From the NCBI GenBank assembly GCA_034435675.1, contig DAOTWP010000332.1:1-27645 (forward strand): a DNA stretch of 27,645 nucleotides, read 5' to 3'. The DNA is from DAOTWP01 sp034435675 (GTDB lineage: Bacteria > Chloroflexota > Anaerolineae > Aggregatilineales > Phototrophicaceae). The notes beneath the pieces are model-generated. The model did no database searches, was not told the DNA's origin, and was given only the letters and a program-made list of their open reading frames with translations. Positions 7,039 to 14,349 of this stretch are shown piece by piece. The position numbers and the translations under genes are program-made. Position 1 is the stretch's first letter; every line of letters starts with the position of its first letter.

Positions 7039-9534
7039 TTATTTGGGCGCGATGGTGACGTAGTTGACCGGGATTTCCGCCAGCACAACCGGGTCGCTGC
7101 CGCTGTAGTCCACGATGCCGATGATGTACGCCAGTTCCGTGCCAACGGGCTGATCTTCGAAGGCATCGTAGGGGATAAACAGCACCAGATCGCTGTAACG
7201 CACCCGCGCGCCGTTCACGTCGAAGTTCTGGACGATGCCAATCGTGCCATTGAAGTCGAAGTCGTCGTCTGCGGGTGGCACGTTTTCCATGTCTGGTGTC
7301 AGGAACAGCACGACGGCGGTGAGTTCCCGCCCTTCATAGTTTTCGACCACGAACGAGAGCGTCACCTGAATGCCGGACTCGCCATCCAGCTTGACATTGT
7401 ACTGAACGCTTACAGCGGTGATCAGGACGCCCGGTTCATCGGAGTCGGGCGGGGTCAGGCGGCGATCCTCGACCGGCAGCGCCAGTCGTCCGGTGCCGAA
7501 TAGATTGTCTTCACCTGCATCACCCAGATCAACGATGTTTTCCTCAAGATATGCCATGATTTCATTGGTAGACATGTCCGGGAATGCCTGCTTGACCAGC
7601 GCTGCCGCGCCGGCAACTACTGGGGTGGCACCGGACGTGCCGTTGAAGCCGAACTCATAGCCGGGTACGATTTCGTTGGTCGGTGCGGAGATGTCAGGTT
7701 TGATGCGCCCATCCATCGTTGGTCCCTGTGAGCTGTAGCTTTCGAGCACATCTGCGGTGCGGCTGGTTGCGCCGACGGTGAAGACTGCTGCACCGTCCGC
7801 AGGAACGCCCACACTGTAGCCCGTTACGCGCCCCCAGTCTACGATGCGCACGCCGCGCGCCATGATGTCAATCTGGTGGATGGGTTCGCCGCGCACATGC
7901 TGCACGGCGAGGTAGTAAGTTTCGCCCGGCTCCGAACGCCAGCGTGCGAACTGCGCAGGTAGGTCATTGCGCCGCCCGCGAATGGTTTCTGCGCCAACAG
8001 CAACCTCATCGCCGTTGCGGTCATAGATATACAGGTGATAGTTGTTGTCCTCGCGTCCGTCCCAATTGCCGTTCCAGTTCATCACAATTGAGACGAACGG
8101 CGCTTCGGCGGCGATGGGCATCAAGTAGGTGCCATTGCCGAAATCGTGAAAATCATCTTCGCCCGAATTGAACTGGAACAGGCTGTGCGAAGTAGCAGAG
8201 TTGCCCGCCGCGTTGATCCATAGAATGCCGGTTTCGCGGATGAGGTCGGTTACGGTGAGTGTGTCGCCCCAGGTGCCGTCGCGCGGTCCCATCATCGAAC
8301 CGAACGAAGCGCTGACAATATCAACATCTGCGTTGCGGATAAACTCCAGCGCTTCTGCGAAACTGCTCGCCGAGCTGCCGTCGAAGTAGACCAGTACCAA
8401 TTCGGCATCCGGCGCGACGCGGTGAATAACTACTGCACAAGCCGTCCCATGCGTTTCATCCTGCGCGTCCAGTTCATCGGGATCAATGTTGGTTTCAACA
8501 TTTGCCGGCAGGTCACTGCCCAGAAGGTCGCGATACCCGCCGAACCCCAAATCCATAACCGCGATGCGCACACCGCTACCGGTGATACCGTCTTCGTGCC
8601 AGCGATCCGCGCCGATGCGCGTTGCCACGCCGACGCCGGTCTGTGCCATTGACAGCGCTGCCTCCAACGACAGGTCACCTGTTTCGCTAGGGACAGGCAG
8701 ACGGAAGCCGACGACATGTTCGGCATTGGCGATCTGCGTCAGGTAACCGAGCAGTGTGCCGGGCGTCTGGTACTGGGCGATGATATCCAGCGGGATGCCG
8801 ATTTCCACTTCTTCTGTGTTGGGCAGGAAGTTGTAGACACTGACGCCGAGATTTTGGAGCGTTGTGGTCAGCGCGGGCAGGTTTTCCGGTGCATCAATTG
8901 CCAGATAGCCGACGAACTCATCGCGGTCGTTGAGGATGCCCCGTTCACGCGCGGCTGTGCGCAGCGCCTCGGCGCCACCCTGTTCGTAGATGGGCAGCAG
9001 TTCGAGATAGCCCAGCGGGATGCCCAGAGTTTCCAGAATGCCGGATTCGTCGAGGAAGGTGGCAACACCGGCAATCCCTTCCGCTTCGTAGATGCGGACA
9101 ATCTGGTTGTACAGCTCTGCGAAGTCCAGATCACCGACTGCCTGACCGCTGACCTGTTCGATATACGGCGCAAGGTCGGGGAACTGTTCAATCAGTTCGT
9201 CGAGGGTTGGCGGCGGGTCAAATTCCGGCGCAGGGACTTCGGTGCCATCAATTGTGCTGTTTTCGTCGCCGGTGATCGGCGCGAGACCCTGGGGGGTGGG
9301 GTTGGGCGTGGCATCACGCGGACCCGCAATCACACCGTCCGTGCCTGTGCCGGGCGTGGCTGTGGCTTGCGGTTCTGCTTCGGGCGTGGTGTCCGCAGTC
9401 GGGGCAACCTGTTCAGTGCCGGTTTCTGGTTCGGGCGTGGTTGGCGGTTGTTCGCTGGAGGAACAGCCCGCCGCGCCCAGCAGAATCAGCGCGAGAATCA
9501 GCGCAAAGCGAATGATGCGTGTTGGTTTCTGCAT
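7039..9534 (-). CDS. Subtilisin-like (S8) serine protease lipoprotein
   Basis: The 831-residue product begins with a lipoprotein signal ending at Cys24 (LLGAAGC), then a Thr/Pro/Glu-rich tether to about residue 105, which would hold it outside the membrane. Residues 105-315 may be a prodomain or spacer. The S8 catalytic domain has Asp328 (AVMDLGFGG), His362 (DETHGTACA), oxyanion Asn445 (NAAGNS) and Ser634 (GTSGATPVVAG), so the full catalytic set is present. About 190 residues separate Asn445 and Ser634, and residues around 460-565 read like a beta-sandwich insert (YHLYIYDRNGDEV, TYYLAVQHVRG) similar to pre-peptidase C-terminal domains. A C-terminal beta-rich domain (about 670-831) follows. 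The start has AGAGGGAGA just upstream. The gene lies 186 bp downstream of the FHA/ABC transporter on the same strand. Substrate unknown. Confidence 0.92.
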   Translation of the reverse strand: MQKPTRIIRFALILALILLGAAGCSSSEQPPTTPEPETGTEQVAPTADTTPEAEPQATATPGTGTDGVIAGPRDATPNPTPQGLAPITGDENSTIDGTEVPAPEFDPPPTLDELIEQFPDLAPYIEQVSGQAVGDLDFAELYNQIVRIYEAEGIAGVATFLDESGILETLGIPLGYLELLPIYEQGGAEALRTAARERGILNDRDEFVGYLAIDAPENLPALTTTLQNLGVSVYNFLPNTEEVEIGIPLDIIAQYQTPGTLLGYLTQIANAEHVVGFRLPVPSETGDLSLEAALSMAQTGVGVATRIGADRWHEDGITGSGVRIAVMDLGFGGYRDLLGSDLPANVETNIDPDELDAQDETHGTACAVVIHRVAPDAELVLVYFDGSSASSFAEALEFIRNADVDIVSASFGSMMGPRDGTWGDTLTVTDLIRETGILWINAAGNSATSHSLFQFNSGEDDFHDFGNGTYLMPIAAEAPFVSIVMNWNGNWDGREDNNYHLYIYDRNGDEVAVGAETIRGRRNDLPAQFARWRSEPGETYYLAVQHVRGEPIHQIDIMARGVRIVDWGRVTGYSVGVPADGAAVFTVGATSRTADVLESYSSQGPTMDGRIKPDISAPTNEIVPGYEFGFNGTSGATPVVAGAAALVKQAFPDMSTNEIMAYLEENIVDLGDAGEDNLFGTGRLALPVEDRRLTPPDSDEPGVLITAVSVQYNVKLDGESGIQVTLSFVVENYEGRELTAVVLFLTPDMENVPPADDDFDFNGTIGIVQNFDVNGARVRYSDLVLFIPYDAFEDQPVGTELAYIIGIVDYSGSDPVVLAEIPVNYVTIAPK

Positions 9535-9720
9535 GGTGTCTCCCTCTTGAGTGATTGCATGTTTGGACTAGCTGTTATAAACCGGGTAACTGTCGCAGTT
9601 GCCATTCGTATGCTGCTGCGGCAGCTTGTTTGTTAATCCAGCAGCCGCTATCCGCGAACTCAGCACCCGGACCAGACCCATTTCGCCCCTGCAAGAAAAG
9701 CTGGTAGCTCGGACAGATGT

Positions 9721-12327
9721 TCAATACATGTCGCTGCGATCCAGCACGATGCCCGCACCGACCAGAAACACTACCGAGAAGCCGAGCAGCACTGCCCAGC
9801 GCAGGAGCTGTTCACCGGCGCCTGTCGGATAGGTGACTGCTAATGCAGATGGCGCGCGGTAGGGCTGGCGCGCGGTAGGCGCATTGGCTAGTGGCTCGCC
9901 GGTGCGCGGGTTAAGCGGAACGACTTCGACAACAAAATGACTTTCGGCATCGCGCGCCTGCATATCCACACTGCCGCCCAGAGCTTCCAGCGACCAGCGG
10001 GTGACCGTAAGGCGCGAGGGGGCTTCCAGCACACCATTCATCTGGAACAGCACGCCCGCGAACAGAATCTGGACAAACAGCAGCGCCAGCACCAGATAGG
10101 TGACGGCGTTTAACTGGCGGCTGAGCGAGGATAGGAACAGCCCGATGCTCACCCCCGCCAGTGCCGTAAGCGCCAGCGTGATATAGATTTCCAGGGGTCC
10201 CCAGGTTATTGCACCCTGCGCCGGTAACTGTACCCCGAATGCCAGCGTGACCAGTGCCAGCAGGCAGCTAATCAGCGCGAAGCCGCCGTAGACCAGCACC
10301 TTTGAACCGATGTAAGGCAGGATACGCAGCGTGGTCATGCGTTCGCGCAGGAACAGCGCCTTTTCTTCGACAATCGTATAGGCGGAGGCAAAAATGCCCA
10401 GCAGTGTGACGGCGAGCGCCAGCATAAACAGGACGCGCTGTGCGTCGCTGGCAGGCGTAAAGGTGCCGCTGGCGACGACATTGGACTGTTCCGCGCCGTT
10501 GTCTGCGCCCGAATTGACCGGGTTCAGCGGCAGGTTATCGAAAAAGGCAAGCAGCGTTTGATCCTGAAAGCGATTGACCAGCATTTTGCCCTGTCCACCG
10601 TCAATAGGGTCGAGGCTGATCAACCCCAGGAACAGCCCGACGAGTGGCAGCACGATCATCAGCGCGATCATGGTGCGAATGTCATTCAGTGCCAGCCGCA
10701 GTGAACGGCGGGTGAGTACTCCGGTTTGTTGGGCAATGGTGCCACGCTGTGCACCGCGCAGGCGTTTATTGCGCAGCATGGTTTCTTTGGCAGGCGCTTT
10801 GCCGGTGGACTGCTCGACATGCTGGACGACGTGCTTGTCATACAGCGCAGACTGGCGGTAACGTTCTGCCCAGTTGGCTGCTGCCTGGTCCTGCGACAGC
10901 AGCTGTCCGGTTTCTTTGTCGCGCCATTCCAGCACCTTGTTGTAGATTTCGGTATAGTCGCGCACGCTGAAGAAATCCAGCGCTTCGCGTGGGGGTCCGT
11001 AATAGCAGAGGTTGCCTTTCGCCATGAGCACGAGTTTGTCGCAGAGTTCGATGTTCAGGGTGGTGTGGGTGACAACGACGACCATGTGCCCCCGGTAGGC
11101 GAGGCGGCGCAGCGTCTGCATCATCGAGCGATCCAGACCGGGGTCAAGACCGGACGAAGGTTCGTCCATGAAGAGCATGCGCGGTTCTGCCATCAGTTCC
11201 AGAGCAATGCTGACGCGCTTCTTTTGCCCGCCGCTGAGGCTGCCGACCTGGTTGTCGCGCACTTCGTCCAACTGGACGGTTTCGACCACACGTTGAATGC
11301 GCTGTACACGTGCTTCGGGCGGCTCGTTGGGGAAGCGCAGTCGCGCCCCGTAATCGAGCGTTTGGTAGACGGTGAGCTTGTCGTGGACGATATCCGCCTG
11401 CCGCACGTAGCCGATAACCGGCTGGTAGACTTCATAGTCATCGTAGAGGTTGTTGCCGTTGACCAGCACCGTGCCCGCTGTCGCCTGATTGGCGCCGTTG
11501 AGGGCACGCAGCAGGGTGGATTTGCCAGAGCCGCTGCCGCCGATGATGGCGATGAACTCGCGGGTTTTCATGGACAGTGAGACATCGCGCATGGTGTTAC
11601 GTGCGCCGCGCCCCAGAAAGCCGCGTGTGTGGGTCATCTCTAGCCCGATAGCGTCCAATTGAAAATCGCGCACGCTGGAAAGCTGAAGCAGCATGTTGCC
11701 TTTGTAAACCAGCATGACCTGATCTATGCGGATGACATCATCCTTTTTCAGGCGGTAGCTGCCGTTGATTTTGCGGTCGTTGACGTACGTGCCGTTGGTG
11801 CTGTCCAGGTCTTGCAGCACATGGGCGCTGCCCTGTTCGGTGATTTGCGCATGCCGCCACGAGATAGCGAGGTTCTCCAGAGATATGCTGCTTTCTGGGT
11901 CACGCCCGATGGTGAACGGGAATTCGCGGAAGATGAACATGCCGCTGGTGCCGCTGCCTGCTTTCTGTGCGCGTTCGAAAGCATTCAAATACTGGATGGT
12001 CACGCCCGAATCGCTGGCATTCTGAAGGCGAATGGTATCACCGTCGCGGAGCAGCTCACTGTCGATGCCCCTGCCGTTGACCAGCACATCGCCGGGGTAA
12101 TCGGTGATGTCAAACAGGCGGTAGCCCGTGCCCTCCATATCAATGCGCGCCATCTGCGGGGCAATGCCCAGAAAGGGCAACCGGATGTCCTGGTCGGGCG
12201 CGCTGCCAATCGAAACCGAACGTTTGCTGATGCGCATAACAACGGTTTCGCCGCCGTCGGGTGTCACGCGCAAAATAGGTTCGAGTTCGTCCTTTGAGGT
12301 TAATACGGTGCGTGGCTGCTCCGTCAT
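9721..12327 (-). CDS. FHA-FHA-ABC ATPase-ABC2 membrane transporter fusion
   Basis: The 868-residue protein has, in order, a degenerate FHA domain (about 15-105), a canonical FHA domain (about 125-205; IGRDPESS, SWRHAQI, STNGTYVN, the phosphothreonine-binding residues), an ABCG-type ATPase (about 225-450) and an ABC-2 transmembrane domain (about 550-868, about six helices). The ATPase has a Walker A (GGSGSGKST, Lys269), signature LSGGQKKR, Walker B (LFMDEPSSGLD, Asp388-Glu389) and switch His in VVVTHTT. The layout ATPase-then-membrane domain is that of half-size ABCG/White exporters; dimerisation is expected. In the first FHA copy the conserved Arg and Ser/His positions are absent (SIGSAPDQ, APQMARI), so only the second is likely to read phosphothreonine. 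This implies control by a Ser/Thr kinase, but none is in the window. Cargo unknown. Confidence 0.93.
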   Translation of the reverse strand: MTEQPRTVLTSKDELEPILRVTPDGGETVVMRISKRSVSIGSAPDQDIRLPFLGIAPQMARIDMEGTGYRLFDITDYPGDVLVNGRGIDSELLRDGDTIRLQNASDSGVTIQYLNAFERAQKAGSGTSGMFIFREFPFTIGRDPESSISLENLAISWRHAQITEQGSAHVLQDLDSTNGTYVNDRKINGSYRLKKDDVIRIDQVMLVYKGNMLLQLSSVRDFQLDAIGLEMTHTRGFLGRGARNTMRDVSLSMKTREFIAIIGGSGSGKSTLLRALNGANQATAGTVLVNGNNLYDDYEVYQPVIGYVRQADIVHDKLTVYQTLDYGARLRFPNEPPEARVQRIQRVVETVQLDEVRDNQVGSLSGGQKKRVSIALELMAEPRMLFMDEPSSGLDPGLDRSMMQTLRRLAYRGHMVVVVTHTTLNIELCDKLVLMAKGNLCYYGPPREALDFFSVRDYTEIYNKVLEWRDKETGQLLSQDQAAANWAERYRQSALYDKHVVQHVEQSTGKAPAKETMLRNKRLRGAQRGTIAQQTGVLTRRSLRLALNDIRTMIALMIVLPLVGLFLGLISLDPIDGGQGKMLVNRFQDQTLLAFFDNLPLNPVNSGADNGAEQSNVVASGTFTPASDAQRVLFMLALAVTLLGIFASAYTIVEEKALFLRERMTTLRILPYIGSKVLVYGGFALISCLLALVTLAFGVQLPAQGAITWGPLEIYITLALTALAGVSIGLFLSSLSRQLNAVTYLVLALLFVQILFAGVLFQMNGVLEAPSRLTVTRWSLEALGGSVDMQARDAESHFVVEVVPLNPRTGEPLANAPTARQPYRAPSALAVTYPTGAGEQLLRWAVLLGFSVVFLVGAGIVLDRSDMY

Positions 12328-12427
12328 GGTGTAACGACTCTTTCGACAAAATCTACAGGCAGTTTATCTACGGTTGATGCGCACCGTAATTGTAACCACT
12401 TTTAGCAGTTATACTGTTGCAGTTCTG

Positions 12428-12450
12428 TAAAAAACACCGCCTTTTGGCGG
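12428..12450 (-). terminator. Intrinsic terminator after the FAD oxidoreductase gene
   Basis: Read on the minus strand, CCGCC-AAAA-GGCGG is followed by TGTTTTTTAC. The stem is 12437-12441 with 12446-12450 and the T-run corresponds to the A-run at 12429-12434. It lies about 35 bases past the stop at 12483 and separates that gene from the transporter downstream. Confidence 0.85.
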
Positions 12451-12482
12451 ATTTTCTGAGAAATGCTAAGCCGGGTTTCAGT

Positions 12483-13661
12483 TCAGCGAGGTGGTGCAAG
12501 GCGAATGCGTTCGGCGGCGAGGCGTGCGCCGATGATGTTGCGCGCGGTGGGTCCCACTTCCAGTTCTGCCAGCGGTCCCATGACATGCAATTCCGGTGCC
12601 CATTGCAGCAGGGCATCCACGCGGGGATAGCCGCAGGCGGCAACCGGAAGTTCGAATTCAGCAATGAGTTGGTCAATCCACTGCCCACCGGGGCGTTTGT
12701 CGCTGAACCCAGTTGCCAGAATGATACAGTCTGCCTGCCTGCTGCTGCCGTCCGTCAGTTGCAGCATGATACTTTTAGCGGAGCCGCGGGTCGCAGCGCT
12801 GACTTCGCCCGTTGTCCAGTTCAGTTGCTTTGCCGCAGCAGCCTGTCGCAGCTCCTGTTCAACATCGGGGGGCAGGGAACCAGGTGCGCGGGCAGCGCGG
12901 ATGACTGCACGGCGCTTATCGAAGTCCGGCTCGGCATGAAATGCTTTGAGGCAAATCGGGGTCACCCAGCAGGGATCGCTGTCGTAATGCGCGAGGTGCG
13001 GTTGGTGGCGAGCCAGAATCGTGACGCTGCCGGGCTGCTGTGCGGACAGCGCCAGTGCGGTTTGCGCAGCGCTGATGCCGCCGCCGATAATTACCGCATG
13101 TGTCCAGTCGGGCAGGGCAGCACGGACAAAGCCTGTCTCAAACAGGTGGTAGATGGGCGCGCCCTGCTGCCGCAGCGTATGCGCCCAGGGCGGCCAGCGG
13201 GGCTGCTCGGTTGCGCCGACTGCCAGCACCACGCGGCGCGCGTCAAGGCTGCCGCTGGCGGTTTCTGTGCGCCAGCCACCGGGAATCGGGCGCAGGGCAG
13301 AGGCGCGTCCATTGATGCGCAGGGTATCGAGCTGCTGGTTGTGAATCAAGTAATCACAGTGGGCATTGAACAGCGCCAGCGCCGGGCGGGCGTGCTGCGG
13401 GATGAAGTGCGCCAGCGGTTTGCCTGCGCGCGTTTCGGCAAAGGTGCGCAGCGCCCAGGGATCGGCATGCAGGTGATGCGGCAGTGGAGAGCGCAGAAAG
13501 TGCATACCGGTGTTGGCGGTCATCGCCCGCCAGTGTGCCAGCGGTTCGTTATGCGGGTCCAGCACACGCAGACGACTGGCGGGCACCTGCGCGATACGCA
13601 GCAGATGGTAGGACAAGGCTGTGCCGTGAATTCCGCCGCCGATAATTAACCAGTCGAGCAT
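12483..13661 (-). CDS. FAD/NAD(P)-dependent oxidoreductase (flavin monooxygenase-like)
   Basis: The 392-residue product starts directly with a Rossmann FAD site (LIIGGGIHGTA, Gly8-Gly13). A second dinucleotide site, probably for NAD(P)H, is at about 190-200 (VIIGGGISAAQ), and the FAD-closing LATGF motif is at 315-319. Two nucleotide sites with an ATG-F motif fit the flavin monooxygenase, ornithine/lysine N-hydroxylase-like and related oxidoreductase families; the substrate cannot be assigned. It is probably cytosolic. The ATG at 13661 was chosen because it places the first beta strand at residue 3; the open frame continues upstream but overlaps the bL28 gene antiparallel in frame and has no other ATG before that. 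No clear Shine-Dalgarno is seen, so the start is moderately certain. It lies 166 bp downstream of rpmB on the same strand. Confidence 0.85.
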   Translation of the reverse strand: MLDWLIIGGGIHGTALSYHLLRIAQVPASRLRVLDPHNEPLAHWRAMTANTGMHFLRSPLPHHLHADPWALRTFAETRAGKPLAHFIPQHARPALALFNAHCDYLIHNQQLDTLRINGRASALRPIPGGWRTETASGSLDARRVVLAVGATEQPRWPPWAHTLRQQGAPIYHLFETGFVRAALPDWTHAVIIGGGISAAQTALALSAQQPGSVTILARHQPHLAHYDSDPCWVTPICLKAFHAEPDFDKRRAVIRAARAPGSLPPDVEQELRQAAAAKQLNWTTGEVSAATRGSAKSIMLQLTDGSSRQADCIILATGFSDKRPGGQWIDQLIAEFELPVAACGYPRVDALLQWAPELHVMGPLAELEVGPTARNIIGARLAAERIRLAPPR

Positions 13662-13760
13662 AGGGTTTGGGTCAATGGATGCTGGGGCATGTGCCGCGCG
13701 CCAGTCGGATGGGTTGCTGGCGTGCTGGGGTTGAGGTTGCGATGAACGAGTCAGGCAATG

Positions 13761-13782
13761 TGGGCGAAGCTGCGTTCGCCCA
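13761..13782 (-). terminator. Hairpin downstream of rpmB
   Basis: TGGGCGAA (13761-13768) and TTCGCCCA (13775-13782) form a perfect 8-bp stem with a 6-nt loop, 46 bases past the rpmB stop. It has no T-run on the minus strand. The rest of 13662-13827 shows nothing recognisable. Confidence 0.5.
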
Positions 13783-13827
13783 GCGATGCCATCGTTTGTC
13801 GCGCATAAAGGTCTGTGGTATGCAGGG

Positions 13828-14067
13828 CTAGAGCAGGTCTTGCAACCGCAGCCCACGTTCCTTGAGGAACTGCTGGAAACCGATTTTGTCAATGGTGCGC
13901 AGTTCGTTTGCGGTAATCTGCACGCGCACGGTGTGCCCCAGTTCCGGCACATAGATGCGCTTGTACTGCATGTTCAGCTTGAACTGGCGGCGGGTTTTCT
14001 TTTGGGAAAACGACACCAGGTTGCCGAACTGCGGCTTTTTCCCCGTGATTTTGCGTTTGCCGGGCAT
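13828..14067 (-). CDS. rpmB: Large-subunit ribosomal protein bL28, cysteine-free form
   Basis: The 79-residue basic protein matches bL28 along its length: KITGKKPQFGN near the start, TRRQFKLNMQYKRIYVPELG in the middle and TANELRTIDKIG near the end (residues read as ITANELRTIDK). It is a structural component of the 50S subunit. It contains no cysteine at all, whereas many bL28 proteins have one at about residue 4-5 (VCxxTGK) or two CxxC zinc pairs. The start at 14067 has a good AGGAGA about 8 nt upstream; longer upstream frames lack such a site. The gene is divergent from a Tro-type zinc/manganese importer 282 bp away. Cysteine-free ribosomal paralogues under zinc-responsive control are known beside zinc importers in other bacteria, so zinc regulation here is plausible but inferred. 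Confidence 0.93.
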   Translation of the reverse strand: MPGKRKITGKKPQFGNLVSFSQKKTRRQFKLNMQYKRIYVPELGHTVRVQITANELRTIDKIGFQQFLKERGLRLQDLL

Positions 14068-14165
14068 CGCGTTTGTCTCCTGAAAATATTCGTGGAAGGG
14101 TGCAGTGCGCGTGTCCCTGCCACCTAGAATCGCTATGTACGCAATCATGCCACAAAACTGTTCAT

Positions 14166-14193
14166 TTGTTGAGGTCAGATTGTTGAAATCAGA
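14166..14193. repeat. Tandem 14-bp direct repeat between rpmB and the metal importer
   Basis: TTGTTGAGGTCAGA (14166-14179) is followed at once by TTGTTGAAATCAGA (14180-14193), differing at two adjacent bases. It lies in the shared divergent region and could be a regulator binding array or chance. Confidence 0.5.
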
Positions 14194-14202
14194 TACATCA
14201 GT

Positions 14203-14219
14203 GCAAACGTGTGGTTTGC
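14203..14219. promoter_or_regulatory. Palindrome in the rpmB/importer divergent region
   Basis: GCAAAC-N5-GTTTGC, perfect 6-bp arms, lies about 37 bases upstream of the importer -35 box and about 135 bases upstream of rpmB. It is sized like a dimeric repressor site. It does not match a consensus I know. Confidence 0.4.
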
Positions 14220-14255
14220 GAAGTCCGGCTTATAGGGTATTCAGAGTCAGTTAAC

Positions 14256-14284
14256 TTGACAAGATGGCAAATGGCGGATAAATT
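14256..14284 (+). promoter_or_regulatory. Promoter of the metal importer operon
   Basis: A perfect TTGACA (14256-14261), a 17-bp spacer and TAAATT (14279-14284, four of six) predict a transcript start near 14291, about 60 nt before the ATG at 14350. The downstream edge overlaps the palindrome at 14283-14298. Confidence 0.65.
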
Positions 14285-14298
14285 TAGTCTAAGCTAAA
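14283..14298. promoter_or_regulatory. DtxR/MntR-like operator over the importer transcript start
   Basis: TTTAG-TCTAAG-CTAAA is a 16-bp imperfect palindrome with perfect 5-bp arms. The TTAG/CTAA half-sites resemble DtxR/IdeR/SirR-type metal-repressor boxes. It covers the end of the -10 box and the predicted start site, where a repressor would block initiation. The cognate regulator is not visible in the window, unless the winged helix on the permease at 17304 plays this part. Confidence 0.5.
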
Positions 14299-14349
14299 AA
14301 AGGGTTGCGGTGGGCAAAAATCTACTGCGTGAGTCAAAGGGGCTACACC

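Noticed and set aside
9612..9625. Small hairpin GCTGC-TGCG-GCAGC followed by T-rich sequence on the plus strand
   Set aside because: The stem is only 5 bp and its orientation fits no neighbouring gene, as both flanking genes are on the minus strand.
8716..9636. 306-residue plus-strand open frame
   Set aside because: It is antisense to the subtilisin gene and mirrors its codon pattern.
10726..11580. 284-residue plus-strand open frame
   Set aside because: It is antisense to the ABC transporter ATPase region, where all Walker motifs are intact on the minus strand.
12417..13649. 410-residue plus-strand open frame
   Set aside because: It is antisense to the oxidoreductase, Cys/Arg/Gly-rich, without domain-like pattern or ribosome site; a shadow of biased codon use.
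13662..13952. Upstream extension of the oxidoreductase frame to 489 residues
   Set aside because: It overlaps rpmB in another frame of the same strand, and the FAD-binding strand begins right after the ATG at 13661.
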